Assembly (NCBI GenBank): GCA_015661825.1
Contig: DQVI01000016.1
Coordinates: 1-35,349, forward strand
DNA from: Novosphingobium capsulatum
Lineage (GTDB): Bacteria; Pseudomonadota; Alphaproteobacteria; Sphingomonadales; Sphingomonadaceae
Length of the DNA stretch: 35,349 nucleotides
Direction of reading: 5' to 3'
The notes under the pieces were generated by a model, which saw nothing but the letters and a program-made list of their open reading frames with translations, made no database searches and had not been told where the DNA came from. This document shows positions 1 to 7,875 of this stretch, piece by piece (position 1 is the first letter of the stretch; the number at the start of each line of letters is the position of its first letter). The position numbers and the translations under genes were made by a program.

Positions 1-2
1 CC

Positions 3-335
3 GCGCCGGCGGCTCCTGCCGCGCCCGCCGCTCCGGCAGCCCCCGCGATGGCCACGGGCCGGGATCTTGCGTCCAACCTCCTCGAAGCGACCCCGCCGCG
101 CTATCCGATCGATTCGCGCCGCGCGCGCGAACAGGGCACTGTCGTCCTCAAGGTCACGGTCGGCCTCGACGGGCGTGTCGCCCAGATCGACGTGTCGCGC
201 TCGAGCGGGTTCGACCGCCTCGACCGGGCTGCGCTGGGCGCGGTCCGGCACTGGCGCTGGAGCGTGACCCGCCAGAACGGCGCGGCCATGATGGTTCAGG
301 GCCTCGTCTCGATTCCCTTCGTCCTTCAGGGCTGA
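3..335 (+). CDS. TonB family energy transducer, C-terminal part (5' end outside window)
   Basis: The reading frame is open from the left edge, so the gene starts before the window. The first 15 or so codons are an alanine-proline repeat, like the periplasm-spanning linker of TonB proteins. The rest is a TonB C-terminal domain: PPRYPIDSRRAREQGTVVL, then GLDGRVAQIDVSRSSGFDRLD and a final RHWRWSV segment. TonB couples the inner-membrane proton motive force (through ExbB/ExbD) to outer-membrane receptors. The next gene is a PiuC-type hydroxylase, a family often found beside iron-uptake receptors, which fits an iron-transport role. The N-terminal membrane anchor cannot be seen. Confidence 0.9.
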   Translation, partial: APAAPAAPAAPAAPAMATGRDLASNLLEATPPRYPIDSRRAREQGTVVLKVTVGLDGRVAQIDVSRSSGFDRLDRAALGAVRHWRWSVTRQNGAAMMVQGLVSIPFVLQG

Positions 336-344
336 TCCGCACCG

Positions 345-1025
345 ATGATGCTGCACATTCCGGGCGTCCTGTCGCCCGCCGACGTGGCGCAGATGCGCGA
401 GGCCCTCGAAGCTGCCGAGTGGGAAGATGGCCGGGTGACCGCCGGGCACCTCGCGGTGCGGACCAAGGCCAACCTGCAATTGCCGGTCGAAAGCCCGCTG
501 GCGGTGGCGCTGGGCCAGCGCATTCTCGAACGTCTGGGCCAGACCCCGCTGTTCATCGCCGCCGCCCTGCCCTTGCGCGTGCTGCCTCCGCGCTTCAACC
601 GCTATGAGGGCGGGGGGACTTATGGCAGCCATATCGACAACGCGCTGTTCCGCATGCCCGGCACCGACACCTATGTCCGCACCGACCTGTCGAGCACGGT
701 CTTCCTGTCCGAGCCGGACAGCTACGAAGGCGGAGAGCTTGTGGTGGAGGACAGCTATGGCGCGCACCGCATCAAGCTCGCGGCGGGCGACATGGTGCTC
801 TATCCGGGGACCAGCCACCACCATGTGACCCCGGTCACCCGTGGCACGCGCCTCGCCGCGTTCTTCTGGACGCAGAGCCTCGTTCCTTCCGAGGCCGACC
901 GCCGCAGCCTGTTCGAGATGGATCAGGCGATCCAGACGCTGGCTGGCGAACAGCCCGATCATCCCTCGGTCGCCGCGCTCACCGGCGTCTATCACAACCT
1001 GCTGCGCCGCTGGTCGGTGACATGA
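345..1025 (+). CDS. Fe(II)/2-oxoglutarate-dependent PKHD-type hydroxylase (PiuC/YbiX family)
   Basis: 226 aa, the usual length for this family. The double-stranded beta-helix iron ligands are visible: H and D in YGSHIDNALF (about residues 93-102) and the distal H in the segment TSHHHVTPVTRGTRLAAFFW (about 161-180). The arginine of VTRGTR is the expected 2-oxoglutarate contact. Family members are iron-regulated and lie next to TonB-dependent siderophore receptors; their physiological substrate is not firmly known. It starts 9 bases after the tonB-like gene. Its TGA overlaps the ATG of the next gene (ATGA), so the three genes are probably co-transcribed and translationally coupled. Confidence 0.88.
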   Translation: MMLHIPGVLSPADVAQMREALEAAEWEDGRVTAGHLAVRTKANLQLPVESPLAVALGQRILERLGQTPLFIAAALPLRVLPPRFNRYEGGGTYGSHIDNALFRMPGTDTYVRTDLSSTVFLSEPDSYEGGELVVEDSYGAHRIKLAAGDMVLYPGTSHHHVTPVTRGTRLAAFFWTQSLVPSEADRRSLFEMDQAIQTLAGEQPDHPSVAALTGVYHNLLRRWSVT

Positions 1026-2119
1026 GCGCCGCGCCGATCCCGGCCGACATCCACACCCTTGCCGACTATGAACGCCACGCCGCCGCGCGCATTGCCCCGG
1101 CGACATGGGCCCATATCGCGCAAGGCAATACCCCGGCCAACCGCGCCGCCTTTGCCAGCCGGGGCCTGCTCCCCCGCCCGCTGGCCGACCTGACGCAAGG
1201 AAGCACCGCCACCACCCTCTTCGGCCAGCGCCATGCCGCGCCGATCCTGCTGGCCCCGGTCGCCTATCACCGCCTCGTCCACGAGGCGGGCGAGATCGCC
1301 AGCGCGCAAGGCGCCGCCGCGCTCGACACCACGATGGTCGTCAGCACGCTGTCGAGCGTCCCCCTCGAAGACATCGCCCGCGCCACCCGCGATGCCGCGC
1401 GGGAACTGGGCCATGCCGCCCCGCCGCCCGGCTGGTTCCAACTCTATACCCAGCCCGATCCGGCGCAGAGCCTCGCCCTCGTCCGCCGCGCCGAAGAGGC
1501 CGGGTTCGCGGTTCTCGTCGTTACCGTCGATGCCGCCGTCAAGCGCGCCGATTTTGCCCTGCCGCCCGGCGTTGGCGCAGCCAATCTGGCCGGTTTCGCT
1601 CCCCAGCAGCACCGCACCGGCACGCTGAACGGTCAGGTCGTGTTCGGCAGTCCGCTGGCCCAGACCGCCCCGACATGGGAGACACTGGCCTGGCTGCGCC
1701 GCGAAACCGCGCTGCCCATGGTCGTCAAGGGGCTGCTCCACCCCGCCGATGTGATCCGCGCGCGCGAGTGCGGGGCCGACGGGGTGATCGTCTCGAACCA
1801 TGCGGGCCGCGTGCTCGATGGCGTGGTGCCCGCGCTCGCCATGCTGCCCGCGATCCGCGCCGCGCTGGGCCCCGATTTCCCGCTGCTGTTCGACAGCGGC
1901 GTGCGCAGCGGCGCCGATGCGCTCAAGGCCATGGCGCTGGGCGCGCAAGCCGTGCTGGTGGGCGCGCCGCAACTCCACGCCCTTGCCGTGGGCGGCATGG
2001 CCGGGGTCGCCCACATGCTGCATATCCTGCGCACCGAATTCGAACTGGCCATGGCCCAGTGCGGCTGCACGCAGACCAGCGCCATCGGCCCCGATCTGGT
2101 CGTGCCAACCGGCTTCTGA
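1022..2119 (+). CDS. FMN-dependent alpha-hydroxyacid oxidase/dehydrogenase (LldD/glycolate oxidase family)
   Basis: 365 aa TIM-barrel flavoprotein. Recognisable blocks are PILLAPVAYHRLVH near residue 76, WFQLYTQPD near 138, LVVTVDA near 163, the FMN-phosphate lysine in MVVKGLLHP near 237, the catalytic-histidine motif SNHAGRVLDG near 258 (family consensus SNHGGRQLD) and the C-terminal phosphate-binding region FDSGVRSG...ALGAQAVLVG. Such enzymes oxidise L-2-hydroxy acids such as lactate, glycolate or mandelate to 2-oxo acids. Substrate cannot be assigned from sequence, and the Gly-to-Ala change in the histidine motif argues against calling it lldD outright. Start ATG overlaps the stop of the upstream hydroxylase. 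Confidence 0.85.
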   Translation: MSAAPIPADIHTLADYERHAAARIAPATWAHIAQGNTPANRAAFASRGLLPRPLADLTQGSTATTLFGQRHAAPILLAPVAYHRLVHEAGEIASAQGAAALDTTMVVSTLSSVPLEDIARATRDAARELGHAAPPPGWFQLYTQPDPAQSLALVRRAEEAGFAVLVVTVDAAVKRADFALPPGVGAANLAGFAPQQHRTGTLNGQVVFGSPLAQTAPTWETLAWLRRETALPMVVKGLLHPADVIRARECGADGVIVSNHAGRVLDGVVPALAMLPAIRAALGPDFPLLFDSGVRSGADALKAMALGAQAVLVGAPQLHALAVGGMAGVAHMLHILRTEFELAMAQCGCTQTSAIGPDLVVPTGF

Positions 2120-2154
2120 ATCCGTCTTTTCCCCGGTGGTCTCGCCCGCCAATC

Positions 2155-2166
2155 GCGCTATAGCGC
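2155..2166 (+). promoter_or_regulatory. 12-bp palindrome with -10-like core just before gltX
   Basis: GCGCTATAGCGC is a perfect palindrome ending 5 bases before the gltX ATG. Its centre TATAGC resembles an alphaproteobacterial -10 hexamer. If used as such, transcription would begin at or next to the start codon, giving a leaderless or near-leaderless mRNA. No Shine-Dalgarno sequence lies between it and the ATG. No convincing -35 box is seen. Confidence 0.4.
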
Positions 2167-2171
2167 CGCGC

Positions 2172-3497
2172 ATGACCGTGGTTACCCGCTTCGCGCCCTC
2201 GCCCACCGGCAAGCTTCATGTCGGCAATATCCGCACGGCCCTGCACAACTGGCTGCTGGCGCAAAAGCACGGCGGGCGCTTCCTCCTGCGCATCGACGAC
2301 ACCGACGCCCAGCGCAGCCGCGAGGAACATGTCGAGGCGATCCGTGCCGACCTCGCGTGGCTGGGCCTTCACCCCGAGGGCGAGGAACGCCAGTCCGCGC
2401 GCTTTGCCATCTATGAAGAGGCCTTCGAGCGGCTGATTGCCGACGGGCGGCTCTATCGCTGCTATGAAACCGCGCAGGAACTCGACCTCAAGCGCAAGAT
2501 CCTGCTCGGGCGCGGGTTGCCCCCGATCTACGACCGCGCCGCGCTGTCGCTGACCGCCGCCGACCACGAAGCCCGCGCGGCAGCCGGCGATCGCCCCCAC
2601 TGGCGCTTCAAGCTCGACCACGAAACCCCGATCAGCTGGGACGACGGCATTCGCGGGCCCCAGCAGTTCGACCCGCGCCAGATGTCCGACCCGGTCGTGC
2701 GCCGCGCCGATGGCTCGTGGCTCTACATGCTGCCCAGCGCCATCGACGACGTGGCCATGGGGATCACCGACGTGCTGCGCGGCGAGGACCACGTTTCCAA
2801 CACCGCCACGCAAGTCCAGATGTTCGAGGCGCTGGGCGCCAGCCCCCCGCGCTTTGCCCACGAAGCCCTGCTGACCGGAACCGAGGGCAAGCTGTCCAAG
2901 CGCCTCGGTTCGCTGGGCGTGGCCGACTTGCGCGAGGCGGGGATCGAACCCGAAGCCCTCGTCGCCCTGCTCGCCCGACTGGGCACGTCCGATCCGGTCG
3001 ATCCGGCGCTCGGCGCGGCGCAGCTTGCCGCCAGCTTCGACCTCGCGCACTTTGGCCGCGCGCCCGCCCGCTTCGACGAGGCCGAACTCGCCCGCGTCAA
3101 TGCCGCCGTGGTCCACCGCCTGCCCTATGCCCGCGTCGCGCATCTTTTGCCCCATGGCATGGGCGAGGCCGCATGGGAGGCCATCCGCCCCAACCTTGCC
3201 CATATCGGCGAGGCGGCGGACTGGTGGCAGGTGATCCGTGGCCCGGTCACGCCCCCCGCCTTCGACGCGGAAACCCGCGCGTTCCTCGATGCGGCCGCAC
3301 AGGTGGCCGAAACGCTCGACTGGAACGATCCCTGGCCCGCGCTGACCGGCGCCCTCAAGGAAGCCACGGGCCGCAAGGGCAAGGCCCTGTTCCTGCCCTT
3401 GCGGCAGGCCCTGACCGCCATGGACCACGGCCCTGACATGAAGGCCCTGCTCCCCCTGATCGCCCGCGAGGAGGCCCTTGCCCGCCTGAAAGCCTGA
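2172..3497 (+). CDS. gltX: Glutamate--tRNA ligase
   Basis: 441 aa class I aminoacyl-tRNA synthetase that charges glutamate onto tRNA. The start is set by the N-terminal motif TRFAPSPTGKLHVGN (HIGH-type signature HVGN), which requires the ATG at 2172; the open frame upstream is noise. RIDDTD follows near residue 42 and the KMSKS-type loop appears as GKLSKRLGS near residue 239. The anticodon-binding C-terminal half runs to the end. Sphingomonads often carry two GluRS copies, so this could be either the discriminating or the non-discriminating form; sequence alone does not settle it. Palindrome immediately upstream and short tandem repeats immediately downstream. Confidence 0.95.
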   Translation: MTVVTRFAPSPTGKLHVGNIRTALHNWLLAQKHGGRFLLRIDDTDAQRSREEHVEAIRADLAWLGLHPEGEERQSARFAIYEEAFERLIADGRLYRCYETAQELDLKRKILLGRGLPPIYDRAALSLTAADHEARAAAGDRPHWRFKLDHETPISWDDGIRGPQQFDPRQMSDPVVRRADGSWLYMLPSAIDDVAMGITDVLRGEDHVSNTATQVQMFEALGASPPRFAHEALLTGTEGKLSKRLGSLGVADLREAGIEPEALVALLARLGTSDPVDPALGAAQLAASFDLAHFGRAPARFDEAELARVNAAVVHRLPYARVAHLLPHGMGEAAWEAIRPNLAHIGEAADWWQVIRGPVTPPAFDAETRAFLDAAAQVAETLDWNDPWPALTGALKEATGRKGKALFLPLRQALTAMDHGPDMKALLPLIAREEALARLKA

Positions 3498-3536
3498 TCC
3501 TGCGGGCCTGATCCTTGGGGGCCGATCCTGTGGGGC
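3494..3536. repeat. Three imperfect 14-15 bp tandem repeats over the gltX stop
   Basis: Units CTGATCCTGCGGGC, CTGATCCTTGGGGGC and CGATCCTGTGGGGC follow each other directly from 3494, 3508 and 3523. The gltX stop codon lies in the first unit. Function unknown; this looks like local slippage duplication. Confidence 0.6.
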
Positions 3537-3550
3537 TGGCCGCAGGCCCC
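3532..3550 (+). terminator. Weak GC-rich hairpin after gltX
   Basis: GGGGCT and GGCCCC pair (one G-U) around a 7-base loop. There is no T-run after it, so it is only a possible terminator of the gltX transcript. Confidence 0.3.
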
Positions 3551-3658
3551 AACCGGCGGGAACCATTTACAAATTGAAACATTAACAGGGCGCGTCACCA
3601 TGCCTTGGAGCCGTTGATTCGAGTGCATCGGATCAATCGCTTCAGGTTTTGTTTTACC

Positions 3659-3702
3659 GCGTTTTCGGAGCCGCCGGGTGTTTCCACCCGGCTTGAAAAC
3701 GC
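3659..3702 (+). promoter_or_regulatory. Two-tier hairpin in the otsB leader
   Basis: Outer arms GCGTTTTC (3659-3666) and GAAAACGC (3695-3702) are exactly complementary. Inside them GCCGGGTG (3673-3680) and CACCCGGC (3685-3692) pair around a TTTC loop. The structure ends 8 bases before the AAGGAG ribosome-binding site of otsB, so it could affect translation of the trehalose operon or be a promoter-proximal attenuator. There is no T-run, so a simple terminator is unlikely. Confidence 0.55.
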
Positions 3703-3728
3703 TCTAAGCCAAGGAGCGCCCTATCCCG

Positions 3729-4532
3729 TTGCTCGCCGCCAAGCCCGCCCTCCTGCCCGCCCCCCGTTCCGGCCTGCTTGCGCAGACCACGATGTTTCTC
3801 GACATCGATGGCACCTTGCTGGACCTGACCGACCGGCCCGAAGACGTGGTTGCCGATGGCGACTTGCGCGCCCTTCTGGCCAATCTGGCGGTGAAACTCG
3901 ACGGGCGGCTGGCCGTGGTGAGCGGACGCTCGCTCGATCAGATCGACACGATCCTCGGCCCCATCGCCCAGGCCATCCCGGTCACCGGCAGCCATGGCCT
4001 CGAATATCGCTGGAACGGGATCTGGGCCCGCCCGGAACGCCCGGCCTCGCTCGACGAGGTGGCCCAGCACTTTTCGGTGCTCGCGCGCCAGTTTCCCGGC
4101 ATGCTGGTCGAGGAAAAGACCTATGGCGTCGCCCTGCACTGGCGCATGGTCGCGCCCGAGAGCGCCCATCCAGCCCGCAATCAGGCGCGGGACCAGGCGC
4201 GCAGTCAGGCTCAGGCGCTCGCCGCGCAACTGGCCACGATCCATGGCCTCGTCGTCCAGCATGGCAGCGATGTCGCCGAACTGCGGCTGGCAGGGGGCGA
4301 CAAGGGGCAGGCCGTGCGCCGCCTGATGGCCCGGCGCGGCATGGGCGGCACGACCCCGCTGTTCTTCGGCGACGACCTGACCGACGAGGCCGGCTTTGTC
4401 GCCGCGCGCGATCTGGGCGGGCGCGGCGTTCTGGTCGGCGCCCGCGCGCTCGCCGGGGCCGAAACCGCCGCGATCTACACCCTTCCCTCGCCTGCCGCCG
4501 TGCGCGAGTGGCTACGAAAGGCGGCGGCATGA
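3729..4532 (+). CDS. otsB: Trehalose-6-phosphate phosphatase
   Basis: 267 aa HAD-superfamily phosphatase that removes phosphate from trehalose 6-phosphate, the second step of the OtsA/OtsB pathway. Motif I is FLDIDGTLLDL with Asp25 as nucleophile and Asp27 as acid/base; SGRSLDQID is motif II; SHGLEYRWNG and the magnesium-binding FFGDDLTDEAGF near residue 215 complete the active site. I chose the TTG at 3729, which lies 12 bases after an AAGGAG at 3711-3716. The alternative ATG at 3792 would begin inside motif I and is too late. Stop overlaps the next start (ATGA). It is the first gene of a three-gene operon ending in otsA. Confidence 0.92.
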   Translation: MLAAKPALLPAPRSGLLAQTTMFLDIDGTLLDLTDRPEDVVADGDLRALLANLAVKLDGRLAVVSGRSLDQIDTILGPIAQAIPVTGSHGLEYRWNGIWARPERPASLDEVAQHFSVLARQFPGMLVEEKTYGVALHWRMVAPESAHPARNQARDQARSQAQALAAQLATIHGLVVQHGSDVAELRLAGGDKGQAVRRLMARRGMGGTTPLFFGDDLTDEAGFVAARDLGGRGVLVGARALAGAETAAIYTLPSPAAVREWLRKAAA

Positions 4533-6373
4533 GCGGGGTTGCCAACGATCCGGGCCCGGCCGAACAGGCCTCCTTGAATCAGCCCTCGCTCGACCTTTGG
4601 CCCATCGGCAATTGTCAGGTGGCCGGGCTGATCGACCGCTCGGGCAGTCTGGTCTGGGGCTGTGTTCCCCGGCTCGATGGCGATCCGGCCTTCTGCGCCC
4701 TGCTCGCCGACAAGTCCCCCGCCGATCCACAGGCCCATGGCTTCTGGGCCATCGGCCTTGAAGACAGCGTCGGGATCACCCAGCAGTACATCCGCAACAC
4801 CCCGATCCTCGTCACCCGCCACACCGATGCCCATGGCGGGGTGATCGAGGTCGTCGATTTCTGCCCGCGCGGCATGAACCACGGGCGCATGTATCGCCCG
4901 GTCGCCTTTGCGCGCATCGTGCGGCGGCTGGCGGGCAGCCCGCGCATCCGCGTGGCCCTGCGCCCGGCGGCCAACTGGGGGGCGAACAAGCCGGTCACCA
5001 CCAGCGGCTCGCACCATATCCGCTATCTGCTGAGCGACCTGACCCTGCGGCTGACCACCAATGCCCCGGTCGGCTGGGTGGAGAGCGAACATCCGTTCCG
5101 CATCGAGCGCACGCTCTATTTCTTCCTCGGCCCCGACGAGAGCTTTTCCACCGACCTTGGCCACGGGCTGGAGGAAATGCTCTCGCGCACGATTGCCGAA
5201 TGGCGCCACTGGGTGCGCGGTCTGGCCACGCCCCACGAATGGCAGGACGCGGTCATCCGCGCGGCGATCACCCTCAAGCTCTGCCAGTTCGAGGAAACCG
5301 GCGCGATTGTCGCGGCGCTGACCACCTCGATCCCCGAACATGCCGGGTCGCAGCGCAACTGGGACTATCGCTACTGCTGGATTCGCGACGCCTATTACAC
5401 GATTCAAGCGCTCAACCGGCTGGGCGCGCTCGACGTGCTCGAAGGCTATCTGGGCTACTTGCGCAACATCGTCGATGGCGCGCGCGGCGGCCATATCCAG
5501 CCGCTCTACGGGCTGGGTGGCGAGGCCGTGCTGACCGAGGGCCATGCCCCCGCGCTCGCCGGCTATCGCGGCATGGGGCCCGTGCGCGTGGGCAATCAGG
5601 CCTACGAGCAGATCCAGCACGACGCCTATGGCCAGATCGTCTTGTGCAACACGCAGGCCTTCTTCGACCGGCGGCTCTACCGCATGGCCGACGTGGCCGA
5701 TTTCGAGGCGCTTCAGGCCGTGGGCGAGCGCGCGTTCCTCGTCCACGACACGCCCGACGCCGGGCTCTGGGAACTGCGCACGCGCGCCCATGTCCATACC
5801 TATTCGGCGGCGATGTGCTGGGCGGCCTGCGACCGGCTGGCCAATATCGCCACGGTGCTGGGCCTGCCCAAACGCGCCGAATTCTGGCAGGCGCGCGCGC
5901 TCAAGGTGCGCGAAACCATCGAGGCAGCCGCTTGGCGGCCCGAAACCCAGCGTTTCTCGGCCACGTTCGGCGGCGACGACCTCGACGCCAGCCTGATCCA
6001 GTTGCTCGACATGCGCTTCCTGCCGCCCGACGATCCGCGTTTCCAGGGCACCTTGCGCGCGGTCGAGGAGGGGCTGCGCCGGGGCAGCCACATGCTGCGC
6101 TATGCCAGCGAGGACGATTTCGGCCTGCCCGAGACCGCCTTCAACGTCTGCACGTTCTGGCTGATCGAGGCCCTCCACGCGACGGGCCGCGCCAGCGAGG
6201 GCCGCGCCCTGCTGGAGGAAATGCTCGAACGGCGCACCGCCGCCGGGCTGCTGTCCGAAGACATCGACCCGGTTACCGGGGAATTGTGGGGCAATTACCC
6301 CCAGACCTACTCGCTGGTCGGCCTGATCAACTGCGCCGTCCTGCTCAGCAAGCCATGGAGTGCCATAAGGTGA
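4529..6373 (+). CDS. Glycoside hydrolase family 15 protein (glucoamylase/trehalase-like)
   Basis: 614 aa. The N-terminal beta domain has LIGNC-like IGNCQVAGLIDRSGSLVWGC; the (alpha/alpha)6 barrel carries the family signature WDYRYCWIRDAYYT near residue 277. The C-terminal end has LSEDIDPVTGELWGNYPQTYSLVGL, typical of bacterial GH15 proteins including acid trehalases. Glu residues suitable as catalytic acid/base are present, but I cannot prove which. Lying between otsB and otsA with overlapping ends, it should act on trehalose or an alpha-glucan feeding the same pool; whether it degrades trehalose, trims glucans or has a regulatory role is not decided by sequence. No signal peptide is seen, so it is probably cytoplasmic. 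Confidence 0.88.
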   Translation: MSGVANDPGPAEQASLNQPSLDLWPIGNCQVAGLIDRSGSLVWGCVPRLDGDPAFCALLADKSPADPQAHGFWAIGLEDSVGITQQYIRNTPILVTRHTDAHGGVIEVVDFCPRGMNHGRMYRPVAFARIVRRLAGSPRIRVALRPAANWGANKPVTTSGSHHIRYLLSDLTLRLTTNAPVGWVESEHPFRIERTLYFFLGPDESFSTDLGHGLEEMLSRTIAEWRHWVRGLATPHEWQDAVIRAAITLKLCQFEETGAIVAALTTSIPEHAGSQRNWDYRYCWIRDAYYTIQALNRLGALDVLEGYLGYLRNIVDGARGGHIQPLYGLGGEAVLTEGHAPALAGYRGMGPVRVGNQAYEQIQHDAYGQIVLCNTQAFFDRRLYRMADVADFEALQAVGERAFLVHDTPDAGLWELRTRAHVHTYSAAMCWAACDRLANIATVLGLPKRAEFWQARALKVRETIEAAAWRPETQRFSATFGGDDLDASLIQLLDMRFLPPDDPRFQGTLRAVEEGLRRGSHMLRYASEDDFGLPETAFNVCTFWLIEALHATGRASEGRALLEEMLERRTAAGLLSEDIDPVTGELWGNYPQTYSLVGLINCAVLLSKPWSAIR

Positions 6374-7797
6374 AGCGCCTGATCGTCGTATCCAACCGTG
6401 TCCAGCCCCCCAGCGAGGAAGCCACCGGCAATCAGGGCGGTCTGGCACTGGCGCTCTCGGCAGTCCTGCGCGAAAGCAACGGCATCTGGTTCGGCTGGTC
6501 GGGCGGCGAGACGGAAAGCTTCACCGGCCTCATCAATTTCCAGAAATCAGCCGGGGTGACGACCGCGACGGTCGACCTCGAACCGCAGGACATCCTTGAA
6601 TATTACGACGGCTTTGCCAATCGCACGCTCTGGCCGCTGTTCCACTACCGCGTGAGCCTGGCCGAATTCGAACGCGAATTCGTCGATGGCTACGAGCGGG
6701 TCAACACCCGCTTTGCCGAAACCCTGCTGCCGCTGATCACCCACGACGATCTGGTCTGGGTCCACGACTATCACCTGATCCCGCTCGGCCAGCGCCTGCG
6801 CGAGCGCGGCGTGGCCAACCGTATGGGCTTCTTCCTCCACATTCCCTGGCCACCGATGGGCCTGCTGGTCTCGCTGCCCAATCATCAGGAACTCGTCGAG
6901 CAACTCTTCGCCTATGATGTCGTGGGCTTTCACACGCAGGACTGGCTCGACAACTTCCTCGACTATGCGCGCACCCACATGGATGCCGAAGTCGACGAGG
7001 ATGGCACCGTGCGCTGGCAGGGCCGCACCCTGCGCGCGCTGGCCTGCCCGATCGGGATCGATGGCGCCGCCTATGCGCAGACCGCGCAAAGCCTCACCGC
7101 GCTCGCCATGTGCCGCCAGATGCACGAGAGCGCCAATGACCGCGCGATGATCGTGGGGGTCGACCGGCTCGACTATTCCAAGGGTCTTCAGGAACGCTTC
7201 ATGGGCTACGAGCGCCTGCTCGCCACCCGCGAAGACCTTCAGGAAAAGGTCTTCCTGCTCCAGATCGCCCCGCCCAGCCGCGCGAATGTCCAGACCTATC
7301 AGGAAATCCGCGCCCAGCTCGATTCCCACTCGGGCCGGATCAACGGCGAATTCGCCACGGTCGACTGGGTGCCGCTGCGCTATGTCAACAAGGGCTATGC
7401 CCGCGACGTGCTGGCGGGCATCTATCGCGCCGCCAAAGTCGGCCTCGTCACCCCCTTGCGCGACGGGATGAACCTGGTCGCCAAGGAATTCGTCGCCGCG
7501 CAGGACCCGGAAGACCCCGGCGTGCTGGTGCTTTCCAACTTTGCCGGGGCCGCCGCGCAGATGGATGCGGCGGTGCTGGTCAATCCCTACAGCCCCGAGG
7601 AGATCGCCGATGCCCTCGCCCTCGCGCTCACCATGCCGGTCGAGGAGCGCAAGGCGCGCTGGCGCAAGCTGATGGACGGGGTGGTGAACGAGGATGTGAT
7701 GTGGTGGCTCGACCGCTTCATCACCGCGCTCGATCCCGAAACGGCAGGAACCAGCCCCGCCGGGGCGCCATCGCCCGCCCCGGTCTCCCCGGAGTGA
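6370..7797 (+). CDS. otsA: Trehalose-6-phosphate synthase (alpha,alpha-, UDP/GDP-glucose)
   Basis: 475 aa GT20 glycosyltransferase joining nucleotide-activated glucose to glucose 6-phosphate. The N-terminus [10 protein letters not shown] is typical. Other blocks are NQGGLALAL near residue 21, [10 protein letters not shown] near 130, HIPWPP near 157, [13 protein letters not shown] near 263 and [14 protein letters not shown] near 363. I chose GTG at 6370, which overlaps the GH15 stop by 4 bases (GTGA) and has GGAG 9 bases upstream. An in-frame ATG at 6355 would add five residues and lacks such a site. The order otsB-GH15-otsA suggests coordinated trehalose control, probably for osmotic or desiccation stress. 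Confidence 0.93.
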   Translation: MKRLIVVSNRVQPPSEEATGNQGGLALALSAVLRESNGIWFGWSGGETESFTGLINFQKSAGVTTATVDLEPQDILEYYDGFANRTLWPLFHYRVSLAEFEREFVDGYERVNTRFAETLLPLITHDDLVWVHDYHLIPLGQRLRERGVANRMGFFLHIPWPPMGLLVSLPNHQELVEQLFAYDVVGFHTQDWLDNFLDYARTHMDAEVDEDGTVRWQGRTLRALACPIGIDGAAYAQTAQSLTALAMCRQMHESANDRAMIVGVDRLDYSKGLQERFMGYERLLATREDLQEKVFLLQIAPPSRANVQTYQEIRAQLDSHSGRINGEFATVDWVPLRYVNKGYARDVLAGIYRAAKVGLVTPLRDGMNLVAKEFVAAQDPEDPGVLVLSNFAGAAAQMDAAVLVNPYSPEEIADALALALTMPVEERKARWRKLMDGVVNEDVMWWLDRFITALDPETAGTSPAGAPSPAPVSPE

Positions 7798-7831
7798 AGG
7801 GCGGCTTGCGGGCACCTTGAAAAAGATCGCT

Positions 7832-7847
7832 CAAAGATATATCTTTG
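7832..7847. promoter_or_regulatory. Perfect 16-bp palindromic operator before the siderophore-interacting protein
   Basis: CAAAGATATATCTTTG is identical to its reverse complement and stands out as A/T-rich in a GC-rich genome. It lies 28 bases upstream of the ATG at 7876. By analogy with E. coli, where the PadR-type regulator YqjI represses the ferric reductase gene yqjH, this may bind a PadR-type repressor; no such regulator gene is in the window. It could also overlap the promoter. Confidence 0.65.
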
Positions 7848-7875
7848 GACTTTCCCAGCCAAGGACCGCCCCCTC

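Noticed and set aside
1923..3566. Long minus-strand open frame (547 codons) opposite gltX
   Set aside because: Lies antisense to a well-conserved synthetase; its amino-acid composition is that of a GC-rich shadow frame and it has no recognisable domain.
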